This document shows positions 1 to 6,846 of a stretch of DNA of 9,265 nt, piece after piece. Positions within the stretch are counted from its first letter, which is position 1. Each line of letters begins with the position of its first letter. Below the pieces are notes generated by a model. The model ran no database searches and had not been told where the DNA came from. It saw only the letters and a program-made list of their open reading frames with translations. The translations under genes and the position numbers were made by a program. The DNA is taken from the NCBI GenBank assembly GCA_965658355.1, contig CBFHRX010000044.1, forward strand, positions 1 through 9,265, given 5' to 3'. The stretch comes from UBA11891 sp965658355 (GTDB lineage: Bacteria; Bacteroidota; Bacteroidia; Flavobacteriales; Flavobacteriaceae).

Positions 1-1
1 G

Positions 2-655
2 CATTTTATACAGAAGTTCGAAATGGAGCACAGCATGGAGTTTTTAAGTATAAACAAAGGCTATCACGCTCTTCATAAACCGGAGAATAAAAAGTATATC
101 AAGGCATGGAAAAAAGGACAAACAGGAGTTCCGATTGTAGATGCCTCAATGCGGTGTTTGGTTGAAACAGGCTATTTAAACTTTCGAATGCGTGCTTTAG
201 TGGTCTCCTTTTTTGTGCATCAATTGTGGCAACCTTGGCAAGCGGCCTCTGCCTTTCTTGCTCAAATGTTTTTGGATTTCGAACCCGGAATACATTTCCC
301 ACAATTGCAAATGCAAGCAGGTGAAACAGGTATAAATACATTGCGGATTTACAATCCGATAAAGAATGGATTGGAGCACGACCCCAAAGGGCACTTTGTC
401 AAACAGTGGATTCCTGAACTCAAGGAGCTTCCCTTCCCTCTAGTTCATCAACCATGGACCATCACGCCCATGGAAGAGAGCCTGTATAATGTTAAACCAG
501 GAATTCAGTATTCCAATCCCATCATCAATCTTGAAGAAAGTCGTAAAAAAGCAAGTGACATACTATGGAATCTTCAAAAAAATGCCCTGGTGCGAAAAGA
601 AAGTAAACGCATACTGCAAAGACACACACTTCCGAATAGGAATAGCATTCAATAA
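2..655 (+). CDS. Cryptochrome/photolyase family protein, C-terminal FAD-binding part (5' end outside window)
   Basis: The reading frame is open from base 2, so the gene begins upstream; 217 codons are visible, and the first ATG at 23 is internal. The fragment opens with HFIQKFE, matching the start of the photolyase FAD-binding domain. It continues with TGVPIVDASMR (residues 41-51 of the fragment), NFRMRALVVSFF (60-71), DFEPGIHFPQLQMQAG (92-107), RIYNPIK (115-121) and a closing RILQRHTLP (203-211). Family members bind FAD and either repair UV photoproducts with blue light or act as light sensors. The EPGIH..QxQMQAG version differs from the ANNGGWQW of E. coli PhrB, so this belongs to a divergent bacterial branch, and repair activity cannot be assumed. 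By spacing, the E. coli Trp382 and Trp306 positions are Leu102 and Lys26 here, while the Trp359 position is kept (Trp79). A DUF2805 gene follows 19 bases later, probably in the same operon. The family call is secure; the subclass is not. Confidence 0.93.
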   Translation, partial: HFIQKFEMEHSMEFLSINKGYHALHKPENKKYIKAWKKGQTGVPIVDASMRCLVETGYLNFRMRALVVSFFVHQLWQPWQAASAFLAQMFLDFEPGIHFPQLQMQAGETGINTLRIYNPIKNGLEHDPKGHFVKQWIPELKELPFPLVHQPWTITPMEESLYNVKPGIQYSNPIINLEESRKKASDILWNLQKNALVRKESKRILQRHTLPNRNSIQ

Positions 656-674
656 CAGCTCATACTTGTACCTT

Positions 675-962
675 ATGAAAAAGTTAAAACTCTTAACAGA
701 ACTTCAAATAGACCGAATTATTGAAATGGCATGGGAAGACCGAACTCCTTTTGATGCCATTCAAGATCAATTTGATCTCAAAGAACAAGAGGTAATCAGC
801 TTGATGCGACGCGAGATGAAAGCTAGTAGCTTTAAGATGTGGAGAGCGCGGGTTCAAGGTAGAAAAACAAAACACCGACGACAAAGGGGAACTGAAATTG
901 ATAGGTTTAGGTGCAGCCGACAACGCAGCATTAGCAATAATAAAGTTTCCAAAAGGAAATAA
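675..962 (+). CDS. DUF2805 / TIGR03643 family protein
   Basis: A 95-residue protein of unknown function. The hallmarks I recognise are IIEMAWEDRTPFDAI (residues 15-29), the EVISLMRREMK segment (39-49), SSFKMWRARVQGR (51-63) and a very basic tail with RFRCSRQRSISNNKVSKR (77-94). The stretch DRTPFDAIQDQFDLKEQEVI resembles a helix-turn-helix, and with the Arg/Lys-rich end suggests nucleic-acid binding; that is inference. The frame is open upstream to 489, but codons before 675 overlap the photolyase gene in another frame and do not resemble the family, so the ATG at 675 is chosen. There is no Shine-Dalgarno sequence, as is usual in this phylum. The gene lies 19 bases after the photolyase-family gene on the same strand, and I recall the two families being neighbours in other bacteria, which hints at a shared light or stress role. 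It converges with murA across 51 bases. Confidence 0.85.
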   Translation: MKKLKLLTELQIDRIIEMAWEDRTPFDAIQDQFDLKEQEVISLMRREMKASSFKMWRARVQGRKTKHRRQRGTEIDRFRCSRQRSISNNKVSKRK

Positions 963-1013
963 AAAAGATACTCGCCTTCTTATTGCACGTATTCTCGTCG
1001 CATGCTACGTTCT

Positions 1014-2321
1014 TTAGAGCCTGGTAATATGAGCTCCAATGGCTCGCAGGCGTTCGTCTATTCTTTCATAGCCTCTGTCGATTTGCTCAATATTATGGAT
1101 AATACTGGTGCCTTTTGCTGATAAAGCTGCTATCAAAAGAGAGATCCCTGCGCGGATATCAGGAGAGGTCATCGTAGTCGCCTTTAATTGAGATTTGAAA
1201 TCATGCCCAATGACAATAGCACGATGAGGGTCCCCTAAAATGATCTTCGCGCCCATATCAATGAGTTTGTCAACAAAGAACAAACGACTTTCAAACATTT
1301 TTTGATGGATCAGTGCTTCTCCTCTGGCTTGAGTCGCTACGACCAAAATAATACTCAATAAATCGGGTGTAAATCCTGGCCATGGAGCGTCAGCTATGGT
1401 AAGAATCGACCCGTCAATAAAGTTCTGTATTTCATAGCCTTCTGTATGAGCGGGAATGACAATATCATCTCCTTCTTTATGAAGTTGTATCCCCAATCGC
1501 CGAAAAACAGCTGGAATCTGTCCTAAAAAATCCCATTGTACATTTTTGATTCTAAGGGCACTTTGGGTCATGGCGGCAAGCCCTATCCAAGAGCCTATTT
1601 CGATCATATCTGGCAAAATAGTGTGTTTCGTACCACCTAGTGATTCAACTCCTTCTATGGTGAGCAGATTCGATCCAATACCGCGTATCTTAGCTCCCAT
1701 TCTATTCAGCATCAAACATAACTGCTGCAAATACGGCTCACAAGCAGCATTGTAAATAGTGGTAGTCCCTTCCGCTAGTACTGCTGCCATTACAATGTTA
1801 GCGGTTCCGGTGACGGAAGCCTCATCCAAGAGCATATAGGTTCCTTTTAAGCGGTCTGCCTTAACAGTATAAAAATAATTCTCCCGGTCGTATTCAAATT
1901 TTCCTCCCAATTCAATAAAACCATCAAAGTGAGTATCGAGACGTCTGCGTCCAATTTTATCTCCTCCTGGCCTGGGAATACTTCCGACTCCAAAACGAGC
2001 AAGCATGGGACCTACTAGCATGATGGAACCTCGTAACCCCCTGCCTTCTTCTTTATAGGAGGTAGAAGACAGATAGTCAACAGCTACGTCATCAGCTTGG
2101 AATTCGTATCTATTAGGTCCTTTTGAGGCTACTTTTACCCCTAATTTCTGTAATAGTCTAATTAACTTCTGAACATCAATGATCTCAGGAACGTTTTCTA
2201 TTAGAACAGGTTCAGCTGTCAATAAAACAGCACATAGTATTTGTAAGGCTTCGTTTTTAGCGCCTTGTGGTTGGATTTCACCTGAGAGAGACTTTCCGCC
2301 TTCAATTTTGAAGCTTCCCAT
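1014..2321 (-). CDS. murA: UDP-N-acetylglucosamine 1-carboxyvinyltransferase (MurA)
   Basis: MurA transfers the enolpyruvyl group of phosphoenolpyruvate to UDP-GlcNAc, the first committed step of peptidoglycan synthesis in the cytoplasm. The 435-residue length fits the family. Visible landmarks are the GAKN motif with Lys22 and Asn23, Arg97 in GLRGSIMLVGP, the mobile catalytic loop RPGGDKIGRRRLDTHF (117-132) with Arg126, Asp320 in WPGFTPDL (general-base position, E. coli Asp305), and IDRGYERID (414-422) near the end. The loop residue that is Cys115 in E. coli is Asp121 here; such natural Asp forms are known in Mycobacterium, Chlamydia and Borrelia and are insensitive to fosfomycin, so intrinsic resistance is predicted by inference. 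The start MGSFKIEGGKSL matches the usual N-terminus. It is the last gene of the DUF493-DUF4290-murA unit, 16 bases after DUF4290. I see no convincing intrinsic terminator in the 51 bases before the convergent DUF2805 gene. Confidence 0.98.
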   Translation of the reverse strand: MGSFKIEGGKSLSGEIQPQGAKNEALQILCAVLLTAEPVLIENVPEIIDVQKLIRLLQKLGVKVASKGPNRYEFQADDVAVDYLSSTSYKEEGRGLRGSIMLVGPMLARFGVGSIPRPGGDKIGRRRLDTHFDGFIELGGKFEYDRENYFYTVKADRLKGTYMLLDEASVTGTANIVMAAVLAEGTTTIYNAACEPYLQQLCLMLNRMGAKIRGIGSNLLTIEGVESLGGTKHTILPDMIEIGSWIGLAAMTQSALRIKNVQWDFLGQIPAVFRRLGIQLHKEGDDIVIPAHTEGYEIQNFIDGSILTIADAPWPGFTPDLLSIILVVATQARGEALIHQKMFESRLFFVDKLIDMGAKIILGDPHRAIVIGHDFKSQLKATTMTSPDIRAGISLLIAALSAKGTSIIHNIEQIDRGYERIDERLRAIGAHITRL

Positions 2322-2337
2322 GGTTATTAGTTATCGG

Positions 2338-2982
2338 TTAGTATCGCTTTCTGTTGTTTCTTTTTCGAGACTTAGCAGGGGCATTAGACTTGGGACCATT
2401 CCCGTTTTTAGACTTCACTTTGAGAAAATCTGCTGAAGAAGTTAAAGGAAGTAACTCAGGGTTCACACTGAGATCTCCTTTGGAAAGTTCTTCCAAATGT
2501 GCAAAAATAACCTCATCCTCAACCGTGTCTTTATTCCAGTTGAGAAAGCATTTTTTCATGTGATTGGCAATCGTAAAGATCAAAGCATCTTTCATATCTC
2601 CGGCTTCCCATCCCTTAGCTACCTCTATCATACTATTGATATTATTCCCATAAAAACGATATTTCTGAGAATTCTTGGGATAGTCTAATCTTTCGGGTCT
2701 TTGTGCTAACACCTCTTGCTGTGGCTTTTCAAAAGGGGCCTCTACATCTAGTGAAAATTCAGACATGATAAAAAGCTGATCCCAAAGTTTGTGCTGAAAA
2801 TCTGGCACATCACGCAGGTGTGGGTTTAAGTTTCCCATGACACCGATGATGGCCTTTGCCATTTTATTTCGTTGTTCACGATCGGGTTCTGCTACTGCTT
2901 GATCGATCATCTGATGAATATGACGACCATATTCTGGTATAATAAGATGTTTACGATCCGTATTGTATTCTAAAGGAGTCAT
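2338..2982 (-). CDS. DUF4290 family protein
   Basis: A 214-residue protein of unknown function from a family I know mainly from Bacteroidota, where it commonly sits directly before murA, as it does here. The family pattern is seen in LEYNTDRKHLIIPEYGRHI (residues 4-22), IIGVMGNLNPHLRDVPDFQHKLWDQL (45-70), YRFYGNNI (108-115) and MKKCFLNWNKDTV (142-154). No signal peptide or membrane segment is visible, so it is probably cytoplasmic and largely helical. The last 25 residues (about 190-214) are a low-complexity, strongly basic tail rich in Lys, Arg, Asn and Pro, which may be disordered and bind nucleic acid or an acidic surface; this is inference. Its stop is 16 bases before the murA start and its start is 21 bases after the DUF493 stop, so the three genes are very likely cotranscribed. 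A role linked to cell-wall synthesis is suggested only by position. Confidence 0.9.
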   Translation of the reverse strand: MTPLEYNTDRKHLIIPEYGRHIHQMIDQAVAEPDREQRNKMAKAIIGVMGNLNPHLRDVPDFQHKLWDQLFIMSEFSLDVEAPFEKPQQEVLAQRPERLDYPKNSQKYRFYGNNINSMIEVAKGWEAGDMKDALIFTIANHMKKCFLNWNKDTVEDEVIFAHLEELSKGDLSVNPELLPLTSSADFLKVKSKNGNGPKSNAPAKSRKRNNRKRY

Positions 2983-3003
2983 GTATTCGAGGTTAGATCT
3001 GTT

Positions 3004-3294
3004 TTAAAGGATAATTACGCCTTTGAACTCTTTTACTTGTTTGTATATTGAAACAACGGTATCGGGCGTTTGTTTTGCTGCTAATATAGTCAAACTTATG
3101 TAAGAACCTTTAGAGGATTTTTTTTCCTTGATTTCTGTTTGCTGCTCCTTAAAAAAAGATTTGATGTCCGCTAAATAGGAACTGTCTTTTTTAACTATAA
3201 ATTTGTACATATAGGGACCTGGCCAAGGCTGTGAATCGAGTAGTTTTGCTTTAAAGTTTTCGTAATAGCTTTCGTCCGCTACTTTGTCTGACAT
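3004..3294 (-). CDS. DUF493 (YbeD-like) family protein
   Basis: A 96-residue protein of the DUF493 family, which adopts a small ACT-like alpha/beta fold; its function is not settled. The family signature is YYENFKAKLLDSQPWPGPYMYKFIV (residues 10-34), then a KGSYISLTI strand (63-70) and a final VVSIYKQVKEFKGVIIL (80-96), where the YKQVKEFKGVI end is typical. A longer reading from an ATG at 3327 would add 11 residues (MKLYLCQKQPQ) not typical of the family. That start would also place a good promoter -7 element (3311-3318) inside the gene, so the ATG at 3294 is preferred. The gene leads the minus-strand unit with DUF4290 and murA and is divergent from the P-loop ATPase gene, with 50 bases between the chosen starts. 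Confidence 0.88.
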   Translation of the reverse strand: MSDKVADESYYENFKAKLLDSQPWPGPYMYKFIVKKDSSYLADIKSFFKEQQTEIKEKKSSKGSYISLTILAAKQTPDTVVSIYKQVKEFKGVIIL

Positions 3295-3310
3295 TTGTGG
3301 TTGTTTTTGA

Positions 3311-3318
3311 CAAAGATA
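3311..3318 (-). promoter_or_regulatory. Candidate -7 element for the DUF493-DUF4290-murA unit
   Basis: Read on the minus strand this octamer is TATCTTTG, a full match to the Bacteroidota -7 consensus TAnnTTTG. It ends 16 bases before the DUF493 ATG at 3294, which predicts a short leader of roughly 10 bases. A matching TTTG at the -33 position is not present at the usual spacing (one lies at 3325-3328, too close), so the element is plausible but incomplete. It also helps settle the start choice for both divergent genes. Confidence 0.45.
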
Positions 3319-3344
3319 CAGTTTCAAAAAGCCTGATAAAAAGA

Positions 3345-3893
3345 ATGCTAAATAGAAATAAAAAAATTGTGATAACAGGTGGACCCGGAAGTGGAAAAAG
3401 CACCTTGTTAGAAGCCTTGAAGAAGAAGGGGTATGTTTGCTTTGAAGAAGTTTCTCGAGATCTTATTGACAAAGGCAAAAAGCAAGGAATGGAGAACTAT
3501 TTTAAGGAAGATCCGATTGCCTTTAGCGAAGTACTCTTTAAAGCGCGTTTGGCCGATTATAAAGCCGCTTCTGAACGTTCCTTTATAGCCGACAAACCCT
3601 ACCTCTTTTTTGACAGAGGACTTTCAGATGTTACAGCCTATCTTACGACCCTGAATATTTTCAAAAAAGAATGGGAGGCGGTAGCACAAGAGCATCCTTA
3701 TGATAAAGTGGTTTTTTTGCCGCCATGGGAAGCTATTTACCACACTGATGAGCAGCGAATGGAAAGTTTTTCAAAAGCGAAAGAACTGTCTGCTGCCCTT
3801 TATCAAAATTATAAAAAGTACCATACTGAGATCTTACTGCTTCCTATTGGTACTGTAGAGGAAAGAATGGAAATACTTTTAAACAAGCTGTAA
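3345..3893 (+). CDS. P-loop ATPase / nucleotide-kinase-like protein (AAA_28-type)
   Basis: A 182-residue P-loop NTPase. A Walker A motif, GGPGSGKST, occupies residues 12-20 just after a beta strand (KKIVITG). YLFFDRGLSD (86-95) looks like a Walker B strand with a DRG motif as in small-molecule kinases. YDKVVFLPPWEAIYHTDEQRMESF (119-142) resembles the nucleoside/NAD-type kinase lid region and carries Arg138. The overall pattern fits the AAA_28 group, related to the kinase domain of NadR; the substrate is unknown and I do not assign one. A longer frame from 3297 exists, but the first 16 residues lie before the natural start of the fold and overlap the divergent promoter region, so the ATG at 3345 is chosen. 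It is followed by recQ after only 2 bases, so the two are almost certainly cotranscribed and probably translationally coupled. Confidence 0.85.
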   Translation: MLNRNKKIVITGGPGSGKSTLLEALKKKGYVCFEEVSRDLIDKGKKQGMENYFKEDPIAFSEVLFKARLADYKAASERSFIADKPYLFFDRGLSDVTAYLTTLNIFKKEWEAVAQEHPYDKVVFLPPWEAIYHTDEQRMESFSKAKELSAALYQNYKKYHTEILLLPIGTVEERMEILLNKL

Positions 3894-3895
3894 GT

Positions 3896-5788
3896 ATGAA
3901 TAAGCTTGAACACATTCTAGAGCAATACTGGGGGTTTAAAAAGTTCCGTCCTTTTCAAAAAGAAATTATAAACGCTGTATTAGCCGGTACTGATACGGTT
4001 GCCCTTTTGCCAACGGGTGGTGGAAAGTCTCTTTGCTACCAGCTTCCATCATTGCTAAATGAAGGGATCACTGTTGTTGTGTCGCCTTTGATAGCCTTGA
4101 TGCAAGACCAAGTCTCACAGCTTAAGAGTAAAAATATCCCAGCAATGATGCTGGAACGATCAACCCCAAACCAAAGTATTGAGGATCAACTTGACAATTT
4201 GAGCTTTGGTCCGTATAAAATCCTTTTTCTATCCCCAGAGCGCTTATTAAATGAAACTGTCGCTGCTCGAATTGCGACCCTACCCATTGGCCTTTTGGCA
4301 GTAGACGAAGCACATTGTGTTTCAGAATGGGGACATGATTTTCGTCCTGCCTTTTTGAACATAAAAGAATTTGCCAAACGTTTACAAGCTGTCCCAACCC
4401 TCGCATTAACCGCTTCGGCTACTCCTGAGGTAGTCAAAGACATCGAAGAGATGTTAGGTCTTCATAATCCAACGCTTCACCAAGCTTCGTTTGCAAGACC
4501 GAATCTAGAGTATCATATTGAAAATACCGCTGATAAGATTCAAAGTCTCCTTAAACTATTGGGAACTCGGACTGAATCCTGTATCATATACTGCAGAACT
4601 CGAAAACAAACCGAGTTCATCTACCAGCAATTAAAAAATACATATGAGGTAACATTTTTCCATGGGGGTCTAACAGAGGTTGAAAAAAAAGAGCGCTTGG
4701 AAAAGTGGTTAGCAGAGGAAATACAACTCATCGTCGCAACAGTCGCTTTTGGGATGGGAATTGACAAACCGAATGTAAGACAGGTTATTCATATGAGCCC
4801 TCCCGAAAGCATTGAGCATTATTATCAAGAAAGTGGAAGAGCTGGTAGAGACGGCCTAAGGGCTAAAACAACCCTATTGATAGCAGAGTCCGATTTTAAA
4901 AACCTACGCCGTCAATTCCTCGATGCACTCCCCACAAAAGAAGAACTATACTATTTCTATAAATCCTTATGCAGCTTTTTACAAATAGCCTATGGTGAAG
5001 GCAATGAGCAACGCTACTACTTTGACTTCACTGATTTTTGTACGAATTACAGCCTTGCTCCCTCAAAAGCACTGCAATCGTTTCAACTACTTGATAAAGA
5101 AGGACTATGGGAGTGGAAAACGGTCTACCGAGAACAGATCAATATTCAATTTTTGGCGGCACCCTCCAAAATTTTAAATTGGCTCAAACAAGAAAATATC
5201 AAAAGTAATTTCTTTCAATTAGTTTGGCGTTTGTATCCTAGAATCGTTGACCATCCTCAAACCATTGACTTAGAATGGATTGCCAATAGCTCGGAATTTT
5301 CACACTCAAAAATCATGACTTTCTTAGGAGAAGCTGAGAAAGATGGCTGGTTGTCTTTTGAATGGATCAAAAGTGATAGCTGCCTCGATTGGACACATCC
5401 AAGAGAAGAACCCTATACCCTTTCCCCTATTGTTAGCCGTCTAAAAAAGCGACATCAAAAACGTGAAGAAAAAATCAAAGCTGTAGAATACTATTGCACC
5501 AATACAAGGCTTTGCAAGAAAAATCTCTTACTTCAGTATTTTGGGGAAAAGCCAGAAGAAGTTTGTGGGAAATGCAGTGCGTCAAGTTGTGCTACAGCAA
5601 AGGTTGACGAAGCTGCCCTCAAAGATACGCTAGAAGAATTATTACAAACAAAAGCTGAAACTACAGATCGTATAGTAAAAGAACTACCCTACCCAAAAGA
5701 GAATATTATTCTACTTTTACACGAGTGGGCAGCCTGCCATAAAATCGTTCAAAATAAAAACTATCAATGGGAATTAACACAACCCTAA
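3896..5788 (+). CDS. recQ: ATP-dependent DNA helicase, RecQ family
   Basis: A 3'-5' superfamily 2 helicase acting in recombination and repair of stalled forks. Motifs appear in order: FRPFQKEII (residues 17-25, Q-motif region), Walker A TGGGKS (40-45), DEAH box (137-140), the RecQ aromatic-rich loop SEWGHDFRP (143-151), LTASA (171-175), the motif V region ATVAFGMGIDKPNVR (281-295) and QESGRAGRDG (311-320). The zinc site is C540-x16-C557-x2-C560-x4-C565, close to the RecQ C-x16-C-x2-C-x2-C pattern; C534 is an extra cysteine. In classical RecQ this site follows the helicase core after roughly 50 residues, whereas here about 200 residues intervene (340-540), with segments that look like winged-helix folds. 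Only about 65 residues follow the zinc site, so no HRDC domain fits. The domain order is therefore non-classical. The gene starts 2 bases after the P-loop ATPase gene and overlaps fmt by 22 bases. Confidence 0.95.
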   Translation: MNKLEHILEQYWGFKKFRPFQKEIINAVLAGTDTVALLPTGGGKSLCYQLPSLLNEGITVVVSPLIALMQDQVSQLKSKNIPAMMLERSTPNQSIEDQLDNLSFGPYKILFLSPERLLNETVAARIATLPIGLLAVDEAHCVSEWGHDFRPAFLNIKEFAKRLQAVPTLALTASATPEVVKDIEEMLGLHNPTLHQASFARPNLEYHIENTADKIQSLLKLLGTRTESCIIYCRTRKQTEFIYQQLKNTYEVTFFHGGLTEVEKKERLEKWLAEEIQLIVATVAFGMGIDKPNVRQVIHMSPPESIEHYYQESGRAGRDGLRAKTTLLIAESDFKNLRRQFLDALPTKEELYYFYKSLCSFLQIAYGEGNEQRYYFDFTDFCTNYSLAPSKALQSFQLLDKEGLWEWKTVYREQINIQFLAAPSKILNWLKQENIKSNFFQLVWRLYPRIVDHPQTIDLEWIANSSEFSHSKIMTFLGEAEKDGWLSFEWIKSDSCLDWTHPREEPYTLSPIVSRLKKRHQKREEKIKAVEYYCTNTRLCKKNLLLQYFGEKPEEVCGKCSASSCATAKVDEAALKDTLEELLQTKAETTDRIVKELPYPKENIILLLHEWAACHKIVQNKNYQWELTQP

Positions 5789-6741
5789 AACCAAGAATTC
5801 TTTTTTTTGGTACTCCCGAATTTGCTGTTATCTGTCTTCAGAAACTCCTAGAGAGTGACTGTGCTATTGTTGGGGTCATTACAAGTCCCGATCGACCAGC
5901 CGGTAGGGGTAAAAAACTCAGAAGCTCAGCCATCAAAGACTATGCTGTTCAACATGAATTGCCCCTGCTACAACCCCCCAATTTAAAAGACCTGGATTTT
6001 ATAAAAAGTGTGGAAAAATTAAAGGCTGATATTGCTGTAGTAGTGGCTTTTCGAATGCTTCCAAAATCACTATGGTCTCTACCTTCCAAAGGGACATTTA
6101 ACTTACATGCTTCTCTACTGCCACAATACAGAGGGGCAGCTCCGATTAATTGGGCTATTGCGAATGGTGAAAAAGAAAGTGGTGTGACGACCTTTCTTAT
6201 TGATGAAAAAATTGATACGGGTGCGCTACTGCTTCAAAAAAAGATCCTACTTGATACACATGAAACTGCTGGCAGTTTACATGATAAACTAGCTTCTTTG
6301 GGAAGCGAATTAATAGTGGAGACAATTGACAGTCTTTTTTCAGATTCTTTAAGCCCACAAGTTCAGGATGAAAAAGCACCTTTGAAGGAGGCCCCTAAAC
6401 TCACCAAAGATAATACCCAGATCTCTTGGGATAAATCCCTTGAAGAAATACACTGTTTTGTTCGCGCCATGAATCCTTATCCTGGAGCATGGGTTTTACT
6501 TCATGAAAAAAATAGCACCCTTACTATGAAGGTTTTTGAGGCTGAAATAAGAAAAGAAAAACACAATATACCCGTCGGTTATGTAAGGGTCGAAAATAGA
6601 GAAATACAGATAGCACACCCCGAAGGTTGGCTGATATGCCTTCATATTCAACTCCCAAACAAACGAAAGATGAAGGCAAGTGAGCTTCTAAATGGCTATG
6701 CCTTTGATGAAAATTGCCGTATTAAAGGAAGTGGTTTTTAA
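5767..6741 (+). CDS. fmt: Methionyl-tRNA formyltransferase
   Basis: Fmt formylates the methionine on initiator tRNA using 10-formyl-tetrahydrofolate, preparing it for translation initiation in the cytoplasm. The 324-residue length is normal. The N-terminal Rossmann-like domain begins RILFFGTPEFAV (10-21), with SPDRPAGRGKKL (40-51) as the tRNA-contacting loop region. The catalytic triad is Asn112 and His114 in FNLHASLLPQYRGAAPINW (111-129) and Asp150 in EKIDTGALLL (147-156), matching E. coli Asn109, His111 and Asp147. The C-terminal OB-like domain spans about 205-315, with the WDKSLEEIHCFVRAMNPYPG segment (221-240). The ATG at 5767 lies inside recQ, giving a 22-base overlap. It is the only reasonable start, because the GTPEF strand begins about 10 residues in and no later ATG precedes it. 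The overlap implies translational coupling with recQ. Confidence 0.97.
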   Translation: MGINTTLKPRILFFGTPEFAVICLQKLLESDCAIVGVITSPDRPAGRGKKLRSSAIKDYAVQHELPLLQPPNLKDLDFIKSVEKLKADIAVVVAFRMLPKSLWSLPSKGTFNLHASLLPQYRGAAPINWAIANGEKESGVTTFLIDEKIDTGALLLQKKILLDTHETAGSLHDKLASLGSELIVETIDSLFSDSLSPQVQDEKAPLKEAPKLTKDNTQISWDKSLEEIHCFVRAMNPYPGAWVLLHEKNSTLTMKVFEAEIRKEKHNIPVGYVRVENREIQIAHPEGWLICLHIQLPNKRKMKASELLNGYAFDENCRIKGSGF

Positions 6742-6789
6742 CAAATAAGCAGATTTATTAACAAAAGTCAGTATTTATGGGGCTTTCCC

Positions 6790-6819
6790 TTTGGTCTTTG
6801 CTTCAGAGTTCTAAATTTG
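6790..6819 (+). promoter_or_regulatory. Bacteroidota-type promoter of the HU gene
   Basis: TTTG at 6790-6793 (-33 element) is followed after 18 bases by TAAATTTG at 6812-6819, a full match to the -7 consensus TAnnTTTG. Transcription would begin near 6825, leaving about 20 AT-rich bases before the HU ATG at 6847. The leader has no Shine-Dalgarno sequence. The intergenic region 6742-6789 upstream shows no convincing terminator for fmt. Confidence 0.8.
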
Positions 6820-6846
6820 TAGGAAACAATTAACCTTTTTTAAATT

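Noticed and set aside
489..674. Extended N-terminus for the DUF2805 gene from an ATG at 489.
   Set aside because: It lies wholly over the photolyase coding frame, does not resemble the family, and the ATG at 675 gives the normal length.
987..1010. Inverted repeat ACGTA/TACGT between the DUF2805 and murA genes.
   Set aside because: Only five pairs around a 14-base loop with no T tract on either strand; not a credible terminator.
820..1016. An open plus frame shifted by one base from the DUF2805 gene, extending past its stop to a TAG at 1014-1016.
   Set aside because: It has no start codon, and the DUF2805 frame matches its family up to its own stop, so a frameshift is not needed.
6744..6760. 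Small AT-rich inverted repeat (AATAA/TTATT) after fmt, considered as a terminator.
   Set aside because: The stem is short, contains no G-C pairs and has no following T tract.
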